64,000 nucleotides of DNA from Humulus lupulus. Lineage: Eukaryota > Streptophyta > Magnoliopsida > Rosales > Cannabaceae. This document shows, piece by piece, positions 33,336 through 44,704 of the stretch; the first letter of the stretch is position 1; every line of letters begins with the position of its first letter. The notes beneath the pieces are model-generated. The model saw only the letters and a list, made by a program, of their open reading frames with translations. It did no database searches and was not told where the DNA came from. The stretch is from positions 94,980,911 to 95,044,910 of the forward strand of contig NC_084795.1 in NCBI RefSeq assembly GCF_963169125.1, given 5' to 3'. The position numbers and the translations under genes were made by a program.

Positions 33336-34235
33336 ATTTTATCTTTTAAGAAAAAGATATTTCTATAAAAATGCCAATTATAGGATTTACAACCAAAAGT
33401 ATCTTTTGAGATCCTGATACATCTTAGTGGTTCCTGGGTGCATAGCGTAATGAGTATTATGAGCCTCATAAAATATTTGTTTCTTGATCTCCTTATCATC
33501 AGCCATGCATAATCTACCTTGAAACCAAACACTCCATCCTCCAAGATGTGAAACCCTAGTTGCATGTCTTTCGTAGTCTCATGCAACAGTCATTGGATCC
33601 ACGGATCTGCGTGTTGTCCCCATTGGATTACTTCCACAATAGTGGGTTGCACGGATAAATTTTCTAATATACCCACTACTATTTCCAAATCAAGTTTGGA
33701 GATATCGATTCATAGTTCTTGGAGTATTTCTTTCACCGTCATTACATATGCCATTGGCAGCTGACTCAATGCATTAGCTCTTTATTAGCCTTGCCTGGGT
33801 GGTACAATATATCGAAGTCGTAATCGTTAAACAATTCCAACCATCTCCGTTGTCTCATGTTTAACTCTTTCTGGGTGAAGAAGTATTTCAGACTCTTATG
33901 GTCCGTGTATATGTCGCAATGGATCCCATAAAAATAGTGTCTCCAGATTTTAATGTGAACACTACCGCTGCCAACTTCAAGTCGTGGGTTGGATATTTTT
34001 TCTCGTAATTTTTCAGTTGTCAGGAGGCATATGAGATCACCTTCCCGTGTTGCATTAATACAACTCCAAGTCCTTGACCTGATGCATCACTGTAAATGGC
34101 ATAACCCTATGTGCCTTTTGGGATAATGAGAACTATAAGAGTTGTTAATCGGGTTTTTAACTCTTGAAAACTCAGTTCGCACCTATCCGTACACTAAAAT
34201 TTGACATTCTTTCGGGTTAGTGCAGTCATAGGCAT
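33336..34235 (-). pseudogene. pol: RNase H and integrase zinc domain of Tekay C
   Basis: Minus strand: RNase H fragments ([38 protein letters not shown]), then the H2C2 region with HPGTTKMYQDL (33400-33450, split over frames). Ends against the copia LTR. The segment between the zinc domain and the integrase core at 20866 is not found on either side, so a deletion accompanied or followed the copia insertion. Confidence 0.78.
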
Positions 34236-35041
34236 TGTTATTTTGGAAAAACCTTCCACAAAGCGTCTATAATACCCTGTCAGGCCCAAGAAACTACGAA
34301 CTTCTTGTGCATTATTCGAGGACTTCCATTGTTTCACCACTTCGATTTTGGCTAGATCGACTGCAATTCCATCTCATGACACCACGTGCCTTAGGAAACT
34401 TACTTGAGTCAGCCAAAATTCGCACTTGGAGAATTTGGCATACAACGTTTTCTCCGTAATCGTTGTAAGATCAGCTCCAGGGGCTTGGCGTGTTCTTTTC
34501 TGATTTCGCGAGTATACGAGTATATCATCTATAAACATGATCACTGATTTGTCTAGATACTCATCCAGTACCCTATGCATAAGATTCATTAATGTCGCGG
34601 GGACATTGGTGAGTCCAAACGACATCACCACGAACTCGTAGTGGCCATACCAAGTCTGGAATGCGGTATTGGGAATATTCAATTCCTTGACCTTCAACTG
34701 GTGGTATCCGAATCTCAAATCAATCTTCAAGAATACTGATGCGCCCTGCAGTTGATTCAATAGATCATAAATTCTAGGCAATGGGTATCGGTTCTTGATC
34801 ATCACTTTGTTGAGTTAGCGGTAGTTTATACACATTGTCATGGAGCCATCTTTCTTTTTCACAAATGATACCGGGGCTCCCAAGGGAGAATGACTTGGTC
34901 GTATAAATCCTTTATCTAGGTAGTCTTGTAATTACGCTTGCAGTTCTTTGAGCTCTGTCGATGCCATCCAATATAGTGCCTTTGAAATAGGAGCGGTCCT
35001 GGAATTAACTCGATATAAAACTCAACTTCCCGATCTAGGTA
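34236..35041 (-). pseudogene. pol: Reverse transcriptase of Tekay C
   Basis: YLDREVEFYIELIPG (protease-RT linker), then [77 protein letters not shown] and [13 protein letters not shown] with an intact FIDD catalytic box. A frameshift follows (about 34490), then [19 protein letters not shown]. Broken at 35041 by a solo LTR. The linker continues as GVFLVDLPRIP at 37288. Confidence 0.87.
35037..35041. other. Target-site duplication AGGTA, left copy
   Basis: AGGTA here and at 37283-37287 flank the solo LTR exactly. Confidence 0.92.
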
Positions 35042-37282
35042 TGTAACGCCCTGGATAGCCAAGACCGCTACACTGTGTGTTTGTAAAGTGCCAGACTTGC
35101 TAATCAAGTCATTTAAATAAAACCGTGTCATTGAAACTATAAAGGAACTAGGGTTAAAAACGTTTTGGTCTCAAAAGCAACATTTTCATTAAAAAGTATC
35201 ATCTGTTACATGGGATCCCAAAAATATTAAGTTCAAAGACCGTTTACAAAAGACACAAGGTTTATGTACAACAACCGGCCATACAAAGGCAAAACAAGCA
35301 GTTAGGTGATCCCTGTCCTGGTCCACTCCTCGACCGTGGCGGTCGAACCGCTGGCTATGTACATTTCACCTCGGAGCTCTCCACCTCAGGCTTGGTCCAG
35401 CTTTCCCTTGCCTTTACCTGCACCACGTAGCACCCGTGAGCCAAGGCCCAGCAAGAAAACACAACAACAACAAAGCATAAGCATTAAGTAGTCAAGTCAA
35501 TATCTCACATTACATCACATAGCCTCAGTCAAATAACCATTCAATATAGTCAAGTATTCCTCATACTAGGCATATCATTTCATAACATACACAGTTTATA
35601 ACGATAACCAGGGCTACCGCTCACAGGCTGCTCCCTCTGTTATCCCAGTGTTCATGGCTCCCAGTGGCCAAATCGCGCTCTACGCGCTATTAGTATGTAC
35701 GAAACCCTTAGGAAGGCTTTTACATGTCCCATGGCGTGATACCAACATTGACATGATACAACTCACGGGAGCACTTAGTCCCATCACAATCATATAACCG
35801 GGTGCAGTTTTCTTACCTTTAGCTTTCAGATGAATTAGCTACGGGCGACACTCCTTGAGCGCGGTCCGATCCTCGAGTCCTAGCTAGACACCTAGTCACA
35901 ACCATGAGGAAAGACACCATTAACAACCTTAAATGAGTTTCCAAGCTAAGTTCTAGTACTCGGAACATTGAACTTCACCAAATATAGTAAAAGACTCAAC
36001 CCCGAGCACTTTAGGTTAAATTCCCAAGCCTAAAATCTTAAAATCCCAAAATCCCTTAAGCGCTGCGGCATAGGCCACCCATGCTGCGGCATGGCTCCCA
36101 AACAGAACCTACTAAGGCCCAAAAACAGGTAAGGGCCGCGGTATTTCTTGGGCCATGCCGCGGCCCACCCTCCTTCCTCAGCAAGCAACAACTTCGAAGG
36201 GCCGCGGCTCACCAAGAACCATGCCGCGGCCCGACCCTTCGAACCCAGAAAAAAACCACCATTTTCAATCCCTAAACCTCACCTTAAGCCACCCCAAAGC
36301 CTCTAACTCAAAACCAATTGATAATAACAACATTAGAATTATTAAGCAACACAACCCAACCAAAAATCCAGCCCAAGACTCACCAAAACCCCAATTCCAA
36401 CTTCAGAAATTTCAAACCCACAGAACTCAAAACCAGCCATGGAAACTCTCAAATTCAACCATCAAACTTTAAATTAAACCTTACCTCAGCTGTAGAATCG
36501 ATTCTCCAAGAGTCCCCTGACCTATCTTCAAAGTTTCAAGCCTCAATTTCCACCTTGAATGTCAAAACCATAACCATTTAAAACTCAGCCATTTCTTTAA
36601 GTTCCTAACCCCAAAAATGAAAATTCAAAACTTACCTTAGCACTAGCTCAGACCTTGATCAGTTCCTGGGCTAATCCTCCAGACTATTTCCCCAAATTTT
36701 AGCTTAATTCTAGCAATTCCCTCTCAAGTTCAGTAGTTCTTCCTTTGCTAAGAGAGAGAGAATGAGAGTTAGGGTCGGTTTACACTTTACTGTCTAGTAT
36801 CTTCTAAGTCTTCCAAGTATATCCTTAGTTTATTAAACTAATCCCAAAGCTCGGGGTGCCGGAAACGTCCTCGAAGCCAAAACGGTAAAATTCCCCAATA
36901 ATCCCGCCTAGACATCCTAACCTCAAATATATCTCCAGTTATTCGTTTCCATCACCCGATAGTCTAAATCACTACCTGATACCTAAAATACCCCTGACTT
37001 GTCCAAAGTCAATTATAATACCCTGTTGTGACTTTTCCCGCTATCTAGCCCTAAGATCGCCTCGAGTCGCCGGCTGCAGAATTATCCACATCATAATGTG
37101 GTTCTCGCATGTATCTCAAACATTTATACCACATAATCATATAATATCATCAGTTATCATAATAACGCAATTAATCATACATTTACGCATTTAAATCAAT
37201 AGCATTCATTCTAATTCCAGTTATGCCCTCCCGGCACACTAATCAAGGCCCTTAAGCCTTATTAGCGAATCGGGTCGTTACA
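35042..37282 (-). repeat. Solo Tekay LTR 1 inside pol of Tekay C
   Basis: 2241 bp, TGTAACGCCCTGG to GGTCGTTACA, with a perfect 5-bp duplication (AGGTA) on each side and no coding sequence attached. It is therefore the product of LTR-LTR recombination of an element that had inserted in the protease-RT linker of Tekay C. It carries several GCCGCGG / ATGCCGCGGC palindromes at 36059-36236. Frames inside it are not genes. Confidence 0.93.
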
Positions 37283-37373
37283 AGGTATCCTTGGAAGATC
37301 CACAAGAAACACTCCTGTAAATTTGCACCACTGCTACCTCAGTTGGTTGTAACTTAGACTCCCAATCCTTGTC
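37283..37373 (-). pseudogene. pol: Protease-RT linker remnant of Tekay C
   Basis: After the AGGTA duplication the minus strand continues GVFLVDLPRIP, preceded by TEVAVVQI-like sequence. Truncated by a (TAG)n run and the LTR of Tekay D. Confidence 0.6.
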
Positions 37374-37402
37374 TAGTAGTAGTAGTAGTAGTAGTAGTAG
37401 TA
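37374..37402. repeat. (TAG)n microsatellite
   Basis: About 9.5 TAG units at the junction of Tekay C and Tekay D. Confidence 0.9.
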
Positions 37403-37955
37403 TATTATTTATTACAACCTAAGGTTTAGATAAAATAATTAAGAACGTGACACTTGTCACATGTCTCATTAAGGATTTAAGCATTTTGGATGAATAAATT
37501 AATAAATGATAGATCTAGAATGTCTTGAACCTTCCCTCATCTGTCAGGATTATGTTTTACTCAGTCAAAGTGGTTTAAACAAACTTCAAGTGTCCTGAAA
37601 GTGTGCGAAAACATGTTTAAAATATTAGCGTATGCCGATATATCGCAGCTATAGAGGCCGATATATCACCTATGATTGATATGGAAAATGAATTGACTTT
37701 GCACGAATGAAACCACAAGTCCTCGGGGCATAGGTAGGGGCGATATATCGCCTAGGGTAGGCGATATATTGGTTAGTGAAGCCATTTTTGAATTTTTGTA
37801 GAAATCGAACTACAAACAGCCCTCAACAATTTTGACTTGTTCCTAAACGTTTTTTACCGAGTTCTAGGCATCTGTTGAACATATAATTCATATTTATTCA
37901 ATTTTAATAATTTATTTATTCATTTTAAAAGGAGTTAGTTTCACTCCTTGAACTC

Positions 37956-37963
37956 TATAAATA
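37956..37963 (+). promoter_or_regulatory. TATA box of Tekay D LTR
   Basis: GAACTCTATAAATAGGACCC. Element E has the same box at 63418-63425 on the minus strand, which supports its use. Confidence 0.7.
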
Positions 37964-38659
37964 GGACCCTTATCTCAGCCATTATTTTCATCATTCAAGC
38001 ACAGTTCAGAGCCTCCAAGCTGCTAAGTTTATTCTAGAGAGAAACACTAGGGTTTTGGGGTTAAATCTTTTCTAAACCCTTGGGAAGTAAGATTTTGTGT
38101 GATTTCAGTGTTTGAGTTATAGATCAAAGCTCTAAGCTATCTAAGGTGTTGTTAATCTTTAGGTTTAGTCCATTTCCATTAGTCTTATTCTTTTCTTTTT
38201 CTTCAAATACTAATTCATTATAATGACTTTTGGTTAGGTGTTTGAGTTCTTGAAACTTAAGGTCTTCGGTAAGTTACTATCTTGGTGGTTTAGATTTTCT
38301 TTTCATCTTCTTTTCTTTAGAGGACTTATGGTTTCTTATGTTTGGTTTTAAGAGTTTTCAATCATGCTCTTGTCTCCCAATATTCCGGTTTTTGGTAAGG
38401 AAAATTAGGTAGTTTAGTATTATGACCTAGTTTATGTAGTTTATGATCTAGTTTATGTTTGTATGGCCTAACATTTTAGGTACAATAAAGGGGTAAGTGT
38501 GTCTGGACCTAAGGTGTCTAATGATGTATGACAGACATATGTTCGGTAGGCTCAGTTGCCAAAACTTTATGATGGACCTAAGTGATGTAAGGTGTATGAC
38601 AGACTTTTGTCCAGGGTCTTAATTGCCACCCCTGTATAAACACCTATCTTTTTATTATA

Positions 38660-38840
38660 TCTGACTTGTTAGTATGATCTATGACCTACGATTACGATTA
38701 TGATTATGACCCATGACTTATGATTTATGATTATGACTTATGACCTATGATTTATGATCTATGACGTATGATTTATTGCTATGACTTAGATTATGATTTA
38801 TGATATGATTTGGTTTATGATATGACCTAGGGTTTATGGT
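38660..38840. repeat. Degenerate TATGAC/TTATGA tandem region
   Basis: Overlapping repeats of ATGACCTATGA, ATGACTTATGA and GATTATGATT with about 7-14 bp periodicity inside the D LTR. Confidence 0.8.
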
Positions 38841-39272
38841 TGTATGTTTAGTATAAATAGTTTTGGTATGACTTTTGTGAAATTTATGATATGTTTCATT
38901 ATATGACTGTATGCTAAGTTTTGTTTGTATTTTCCTTACTGGGCTTAGAAGCTCACTCCTTATGATGTTGTTGTGCAGAAAATTGATGATAAAAGGGCCG
39001 GTGGTGGTGGGACCTAGGAGGTTCGTGATGTACTCGTGGGGACCATATAGTCGAGGAAGATCAAGCGGGCCTATTTTTTTATTAAAACATGTTTATTTTA
39101 AATTTTTATTTAAATGTTGCTCATTTTTATGTTTAAGACAGTTATTTTCTTTTTGTAAAACCATGGATCCATATATTTATTTTCAAGATTTTATTCAATA
39201 AAAGAGCAATATTTATGATTATGACCCAACGTTGTGTTCTCGATAATTTTTGAGAAATTAGGGCATTACAGG

Positions 39273-39286
39273 TAGTATCAGAGCCC
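39273..39286 (+). other. tRNA-Met-type primer site of Tekay D
   Basis: TAGTATCAGAGCCC, close to TGGTATCAGAGCCC, directly after the LTR. Confidence 0.75.
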
Positions 39287-39287
39287 A

Positions 39288-40033
39288 CGACTATATTGGT
39301 CCTGAATGTTCCCACGAAATACACACGATTGCTACAAAGGACCTACTCATTACCAAGAAAGTATACACATTATTTTCGAGATATGTTTGTAATGTTTTTC
39401 TAGTGTTATTTTAAGAAATTAATCCAATGGACTCAAGTCTGGTTAGAAAGGTTAAAGCTATAAGAAGAATACCAAAAATTGAGTAGGAAAATGGATCCAA
39501 TGTGGAGGATTAGACGTATATAAGAACACATCATTGAAATTTTATTCTATGCTGTTTTAGAATTATTTCACTAGCTTGTAATTTTTTTCTTATAAAACAT
39601 GTTATTTTCTTTTGTTATTATTTCATTGTTTAGTAAGTGTTAAGAATTTTGGATTCAATTGAATGTGTAAAGTTTAAATTCCTCTCTTATGGGTTAGACC
39701 ATTTGTGAAGGCCCATTTGCTTTGCATTATTAGATTGGATCTAATTAAAATGAATAACAATTAATAAAGCAAGGGTTCAGATTCATGTCTTTTAGTTCCA
39801 AGTGGATGTTAGGGCGCTTAGTACTGGGTACGATATACTGAACCCAGCCCTCCTCCATGGAAGATTCAAAAGTTAAGGCCCATTTACCCGAGTTGGACTT
39901 AATTGTAATAGAGTAGGTTTTATAGATAGATGAACCTAATAGACAGTAGTACAATAGGCTAAGTTGTAACCTCTACTTGTTTTGTTTGTCTTAGTTTTTC
40001 AACTATTCTCTTTTAGGGAAACAGAAAAGACAC
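39288..40033 (+). other. Leader of Tekay D
   Basis: AT-rich untranslated leader between primer site and gag. I see no gene in it. Confidence 0.6.
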
Positions 40034-41215
40034 ATGGAGCAGGAACCAAGAAAATCTGAAAGACTAAATGGCCAAGGTAGAGGCCGAGGCAGAGATTGAG
40101 GAAGGGGAAGGGGGCAAGGAAGAGGAGTAGCCGCCACCCCCATATATGGAGAAATCCCAGCAGCCCCAGGAGTGCCAGAAGCACCCAATGTAGTGGAAGA
40201 TTCGGCAGCTGCTGCTACTCGAATAAATTTGGAAAGAGAAAATGCCTGCCTTAGGGTAGAGCTAAGGGGAAGGGAAGAAGAGCTCAAAACTAACTCAAGG
40301 CAACAACAACAAGTGGCACAACAAGTCATTCCTCTAGCACAATTACTACAGTTGGCAGAACCTCACTACGAGGCACTGTATGAATGCTTTAGAAAGTAGG
40401 AACCGCCAAACTTTGACGGCGGATCTGACCAAATAGAAGCAAAAGAATGGATTCGATCGGTTGAGTCCATATTAGAATACATGCGGCTGGGAAACGAAGA
40501 TCAAGTCTCTTGCGCTTCAAGCTTGCTAAAGAAAGATGCCTTCATCTAGTGGGATATAGTAAAGCAGACTAGAGATGTGAACGTTATGACATGGGACGAG
40601 TTCATCCAAGTGTTCAACAAGAAGTACTATAGTCCTGCGATTCTAGCCACAAGGGTGGACGAATTCATAGCGCTAACTCAAGGGAAGTCGACTGTGACGG
40701 AGTATGCGAGGAAGTTTGATAGGCTGGCTAAGTTCGCGGTGGACATGGTACCCACTGAGATGATAAGAATTCTAAGATTCGTGAAAGGACTTAAACCTAT
40801 GATAGCCCATGATGTACAGTTGATTCGGGGAATAACCACTTATGCAGAAACATTAGAGGTAGCTTTGGAAGCTGAGTAGGCAGAAGAAAGGATTTGGAAG
40901 GAAGCTGCAGCCAGAAGGGATGCCAAAAAGAATAGCAATGAACAGAAGGACCACAAAAAAAAACACGACAGTGGTCAAAATCAAAAAGTCGACAAGAAGA
41001 ACAAGACTATATCAGAAAGTAACGGGAATAATAAGCCCTATATGGAATATTCCCAGTGCCCTATCTACAAGAGGAAGCATTCATGAGAATGCCGATATAA
41101 GACGAAAGTTTGTTTCAAATGTGGAGAAGAAAGACACATTAAAAATGATTTCCCAAAGATGGAAGACCGAAAGAAAGATGACAAGTTGTGCCAGCCAAAG
41201 TTTTTTCTCTTACTA
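40034..41215 (+). pseudogene. gag: Gag of Tekay D
   Basis: ATG at 40034 (MEQEPRKSERLNGQGRGRGR). One frame through to the knuckle, broken by stops near 40098, 40397, 40547 and 40877. A basic GR-rich start is followed by RENACLRVELRGREEELKT (coil), EPHYEALYECFRK and the gag core: WDEFIQVFNKKYYSPAILA, FIALTQGKSTVTEYARKFD, LRFVKGLKPMIAHDVQL. The zinc knuckle is CFKCGEERHIKNDF; its last Cys is replaced by Phe. Confidence 0.87.
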
Positions 41216-41224
41216 GAGGTGAAG

Positions 41225-41476
41225 CAGAAACTAGTAATACAGTGGTAACAAGTTAGGTCACTATCTCTGGTAAATTATGCAATGTGTTATTCGATTCAGG
41301 AGCTACACATTCTTTTGTCTCTATGAATACGATTGATAACTTAGATAGACCATGCAAACTTTTTAGAGATAAGATTGTCACGGAGTTACCCTCGGGGGAA
41401 AGAATGCTATCTAGTAGAAGGGTGCGCAGCGTTGTAGTTATAATCGAAGCAAAAGTGTTTACCCAAAAATGGCTGC
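41225..41476 (+). pseudogene. pro: Protease N-terminal part of Tekay D
   Basis: VLFDSGATHSFVSMNTID (41284 on) is the chromovirus protease active site with DSG intact. KIVTELPSGERMLSS and VVVIIEAKVF follow. The frame then enters the Retand2 LTR, so the protease is incomplete. Confidence 0.83.
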
Positions 41477-42035
41477 TGATGATGTGGCAAGGATTTCTCA
41501 CACGTGGTTGACATGTGGTAGAGTCAAAATAAGGAGGTGCTATTCGACTATCGACTAGGTACCCGTTGCTTTGTCAAAATACACGATTTGATGTGACCAG
41601 GCTGGTCGTATGCTTCAGTTTATTTCCTCAAAAGATGGTAATCTTATAATTACTACGTTGATTATTTCCTCTTTATTGCCTTGATACACGGATATAGATA
41701 AGGCCCATTGGCCCATGTAACCCCCCTTGAGCCTATAAATATGTATGAGAGAGCTCAAGGAAGGCACTTTTGACCTTTGAATCTTTTTTCTGAATACTAA
41801 GAGAGAGCATATAGTGCGATTATCCATCGTCTTGTTGTAATTCTCCCAAGGTCTGTGAAACTCAAGAACCTTAGTTCTTTTATCATGACATTGGAATTCA
41901 ATATTAATAATAGCACTAAGTGGACGTAGGTCATTACCATTGTTTGGGGCCGAACCACTATAAATTATTTGTGTCTATTCTTTACCATTAGATTACACTC
42001 TTGATTGTTATCTCATTTCTTGTCGTATTTTTGAC
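41477..42035 (+). repeat. 5' LTR of Retand2, incomplete
   Basis: From about TGATGATGTGGCAAGG to TTTTTGACTCCATG. TATA box at 41735-41742 (CCTATAAATATG). It runs straight into gag-like sequence without a recognisable primer site, so the LTR 3' end and leader appear deleted. Both boundaries are approximate. Confidence 0.6.
41735..41742 (+). promoter_or_regulatory. TATA box of Retand2 LTR
   Basis: GAGCCTATAAATATGTATG, oriented with gag-pol. Confidence 0.6.
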
Positions 42036-43960
42036 TCCATGTCGTTGGCCAAATCGAGGGCCAATCAGGAGTGTTGCAGGATGAGTTGGCCAATTTGAGG
42101 GCCAATCAGGATAATGCGCTGCAGTAGAGAGGAATTGAACTTCAGTGCCAGGAATTGAATGAGTGGCAGGCGGACATGGACCGTCGGCAGAGGGATACCA
42201 TGGCCACTCTTGAAGCAGCCACTGAGTGCGCCACCGCAGTGAGCTCCCAACCCAAGTCCTCCACTCCAGCCAGCAAGCCCCCAGAGGCTGGAGCAGCCAC
42301 CTGTGTTAAGGATGATGTCCCAATTCGGGATCCTGAACAGCAGCCTCCATCTCAAGCTGGTCGAGGCAATCCCCAGTGCCAGAGGCAGAATAAGGCAGGG
42401 CAGCCGTCCCGCAGCCCTTGATGCCCATGGGACAGATAGCCAAATTCACCGAGCAGGGGGCAGCGTCCTTTTGCTAATAGAAGGAACAACGAGACAGGCT
42501 CTGCGGTCAGGGGCCCCCCACGACATAATAATGCACGGGGACCCAACGACCAACGCAGGCCTCCTCCTCACGCTTAGGAAATACCAGTCCAAGGAGGAAA
42601 TAGCGTGAACAACCGGTCACGCCGTAGTCAGACATAGTTTAGGGATAACCATGACTATAATGAAGCTGATTTTGGTAGAGGAAATGCTAGTCGGAGGAAT
42701 GAGGAAAGAGGTGGAGATAGAAGCCCTCCACCTAGAGAAAATAGGCCAGCAAGCCATAACGCTGGGGGGCAACCCAGAAAAAACAACGTCTTTGATCGGC
42801 TTGGAGTTATTGAGCAGAGGCGCAGGGATGAAGATTTGAGGGACATGCTCAACGACCGTCGTGAGAGGCACGATGAGTACGCTCCTCCAGCACTGGTTGC
42901 CCCGGCGATCCTGGAAGCAGTTCAGGCACAGATTGATGCTCTAAACCAAGCAGTACAACAGATGGTCGAGGGTCAAGCATCCCACATAGAGTTCGATCGG
43001 AGGAGGGGCACTGCTTTTGTACAAAGGATTGCTGTGGTAGAAATCCCTAGCAAATTCAAAATGCCAGTATTGTTGAACTTTGATGGGTACGGAGACCCAG
43101 TATCTCATGTAAACAAATTTGAGATACAAATGGATATTCAGAAGGTGTCGGACGATGCCCACTGCAGGATCTTCCCTGCCACACTTTCTAACACTGCCTA
43201 GGAGTGGTTCTTTAAGTTCCCTCCTGCAAGTATAGTATCCTAGGAAATGTTCGTGAAGGAGTTTTACGGACAAGTCTATGCGGTCGCGTACACCCCACAG
43301 AGGCCAACCAGCTGGTCGAGATACGCCAGAAGGAGGGAGAGCCCTTGAAGGATTATGTCCAATGCTTTATGCGAGTAGTGGTTGGAGCCAAGATAGTGGG
43401 CGATGAAGGCAAGATGATGGCCCTAACTGCTGGGGTTAGGCGCCATTCCATCTCTGGAGCAGCCTGAGGAAAAATGGGGTAAAGAGTACCCAGGAGTTTT
43501 TGGATCGAGCTGATTGATATATCAAGCTCGAAGACGCGATAGCCAATGAGGGGAAATCACCCACAAAGGACAAGGGGCGAAAGGAAGAACCCGCCAAGGC
43601 CGCCAATGGGTCAGAGAAACCCAATGGAAATGGCAAGGGCAACGGGAACGGAAACGGCAGGAATGGTGGAAAGCAGGCGAACAATGAGCCATCGACCTCT
43701 GACAATAAACGCCCCAAAGGAAATCAATATGAGATGAGATTCACCAATTACACTACCCTTGTCGAAAGTCGAGCAGAGGTCTATCAGGAAACCAACTCTA
43801 GTGTTCCTTATAAGCGACCCACACCTATAAGAAGGATGAAATTGAGTTCCTGATCAGACAGGGACATCTAAGGAGATATGTGCGAGCCATAGGAGGATCT
43901 CAGCGAGAGGCTCAAGGTGCCAACGAGCAGGCGCCTGCATGCCAACGCTTGCCACCTTTA
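42036..43960 (+). pseudogene. gag: Gag of Retand2
   Basis: Pieces in changing frames: DELANLRANQDNALQ and ELNEWQADMDRRQRDTMATL (coil, 42075-42300); Pro/Arg-rich region; core 42836-43201 with QIDALNQAVQQMVEGQASHI, IPSKFKMPVLLNFDGYGDP and CRIFPATLSNTA; then WFFKFPPASIV; then ANQLVEIRQKEGEPLKDYVQ. Basic linker, then IKLEDAIANEGKSP and FLIRQGHLRRYVRAIGG at the C-terminus. At least four frame changes. Confidence 0.82.
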
Positions 43961-44704
43961 TAGCCAGCTCTTATGGCAGGCACATTACTCACCATTTGTG
44001 GTGGCCCACACCTTGCAAGGGATAGTGGGAAGGCAAGGGAATGTTACACTCGAACCCTACGGCACGACCAGGACATCGAGATGATGAGTGTGGAGGATCG
44101 AGCACCAAAGAAGGCTCGAACAAAGGAGGAATTAATAACCTTCTCTGAAGACGATGCCAACCACGTACGATTCCCACACTCTAATCCACTAGTCGTGGAC
44201 GTGCAAATTGCCAACATGATGGTGAAGAGGGTGTTGGTTGACACAGGAAGCTCGGTCAACATCCTATACAAGTCCTCATTGGAAAGAATGAAGTTGTCTG
44301 TAAAAGACTTAGAGCCATGCAACCAAACCATCTATGGTTTTTCTGGCGAAGGTCTCACCCCAACTGGGTCGATTAGACCCCCAGTTACAGCAGGTACTTC
44401 GCCTGCTAACAGGACATTACTCACTACTTTCATAGTAGTTGATTGTCCTTCGGCATATAACGCTGTAATTGGGAGGCCAATTTTGGTCGACCTACGAGCC
44501 GTTACCTCGATATGGCACCTGGCCATGAAATTTCCAACTGACGCAGGGATAGGATGTGTGTTGGGAAATCAGCGGGAAGTGAGGGAGTGCTACAACACCT
44601 TGATAACTAAGGCAAAGAAAGGCATATCGAGGGAAGTTTCCAGAAAAGAGTTGCAAATGGCTACTGATGTACAAGCCCAATCAGGTGATGATGTCACCAA
44701 ATAA
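43961..44704 (+). pseudogene. pro: Protease of Retand2
   Basis: TICGGPHLARDSGKARECYT, ITFSEDDANHVRFPHSNPLV, VLVDTGSSVNILYKSSLERM (active site DTG), YGFSGEGLTPTGSI, VVDCPSAYNAVIGRPILVDL and SIWHLAMKFPTDAGI. 243 codons open. A TAA at 44702-44704 separates it from RT, which continues in the same frame. Confidence 0.88.

Larger units (their letters stand above)
37401..39270 (+). repeat. 5' LTR of Tekay D
   Basis: Ends GGGCATTACA at 39270, next to the primer site. The start is blurred by the TAG microsatellite. Contains the CGATATATCG palindromes (37632-37772), a TATA box (37956-37963) and a TATGAC/TTATGA-rich region (38660-38840). Confidence 0.8.
37401..41476 (+). mobile_element. Tekay-like element D, truncated after protease
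   Basis: Plus-strand LTR (37401-39270), Met-type primer site, leader, gag and the start of protease, cut at about 41470 where Retand2 begins. No RT, integrase or 3' LTR. Its LTR shares the CCTAAGGTTTAGATA...TGACACTTGTCA start with the LTR of element E at the right window edge. Confidence 0.85.

Noticed and set aside
40003..40329. 108-codon minus-strand frame with a Cys-rich start
   Set aside because: Shadow of the gag of Tekay D on the plus strand, which has clear gag motifs.
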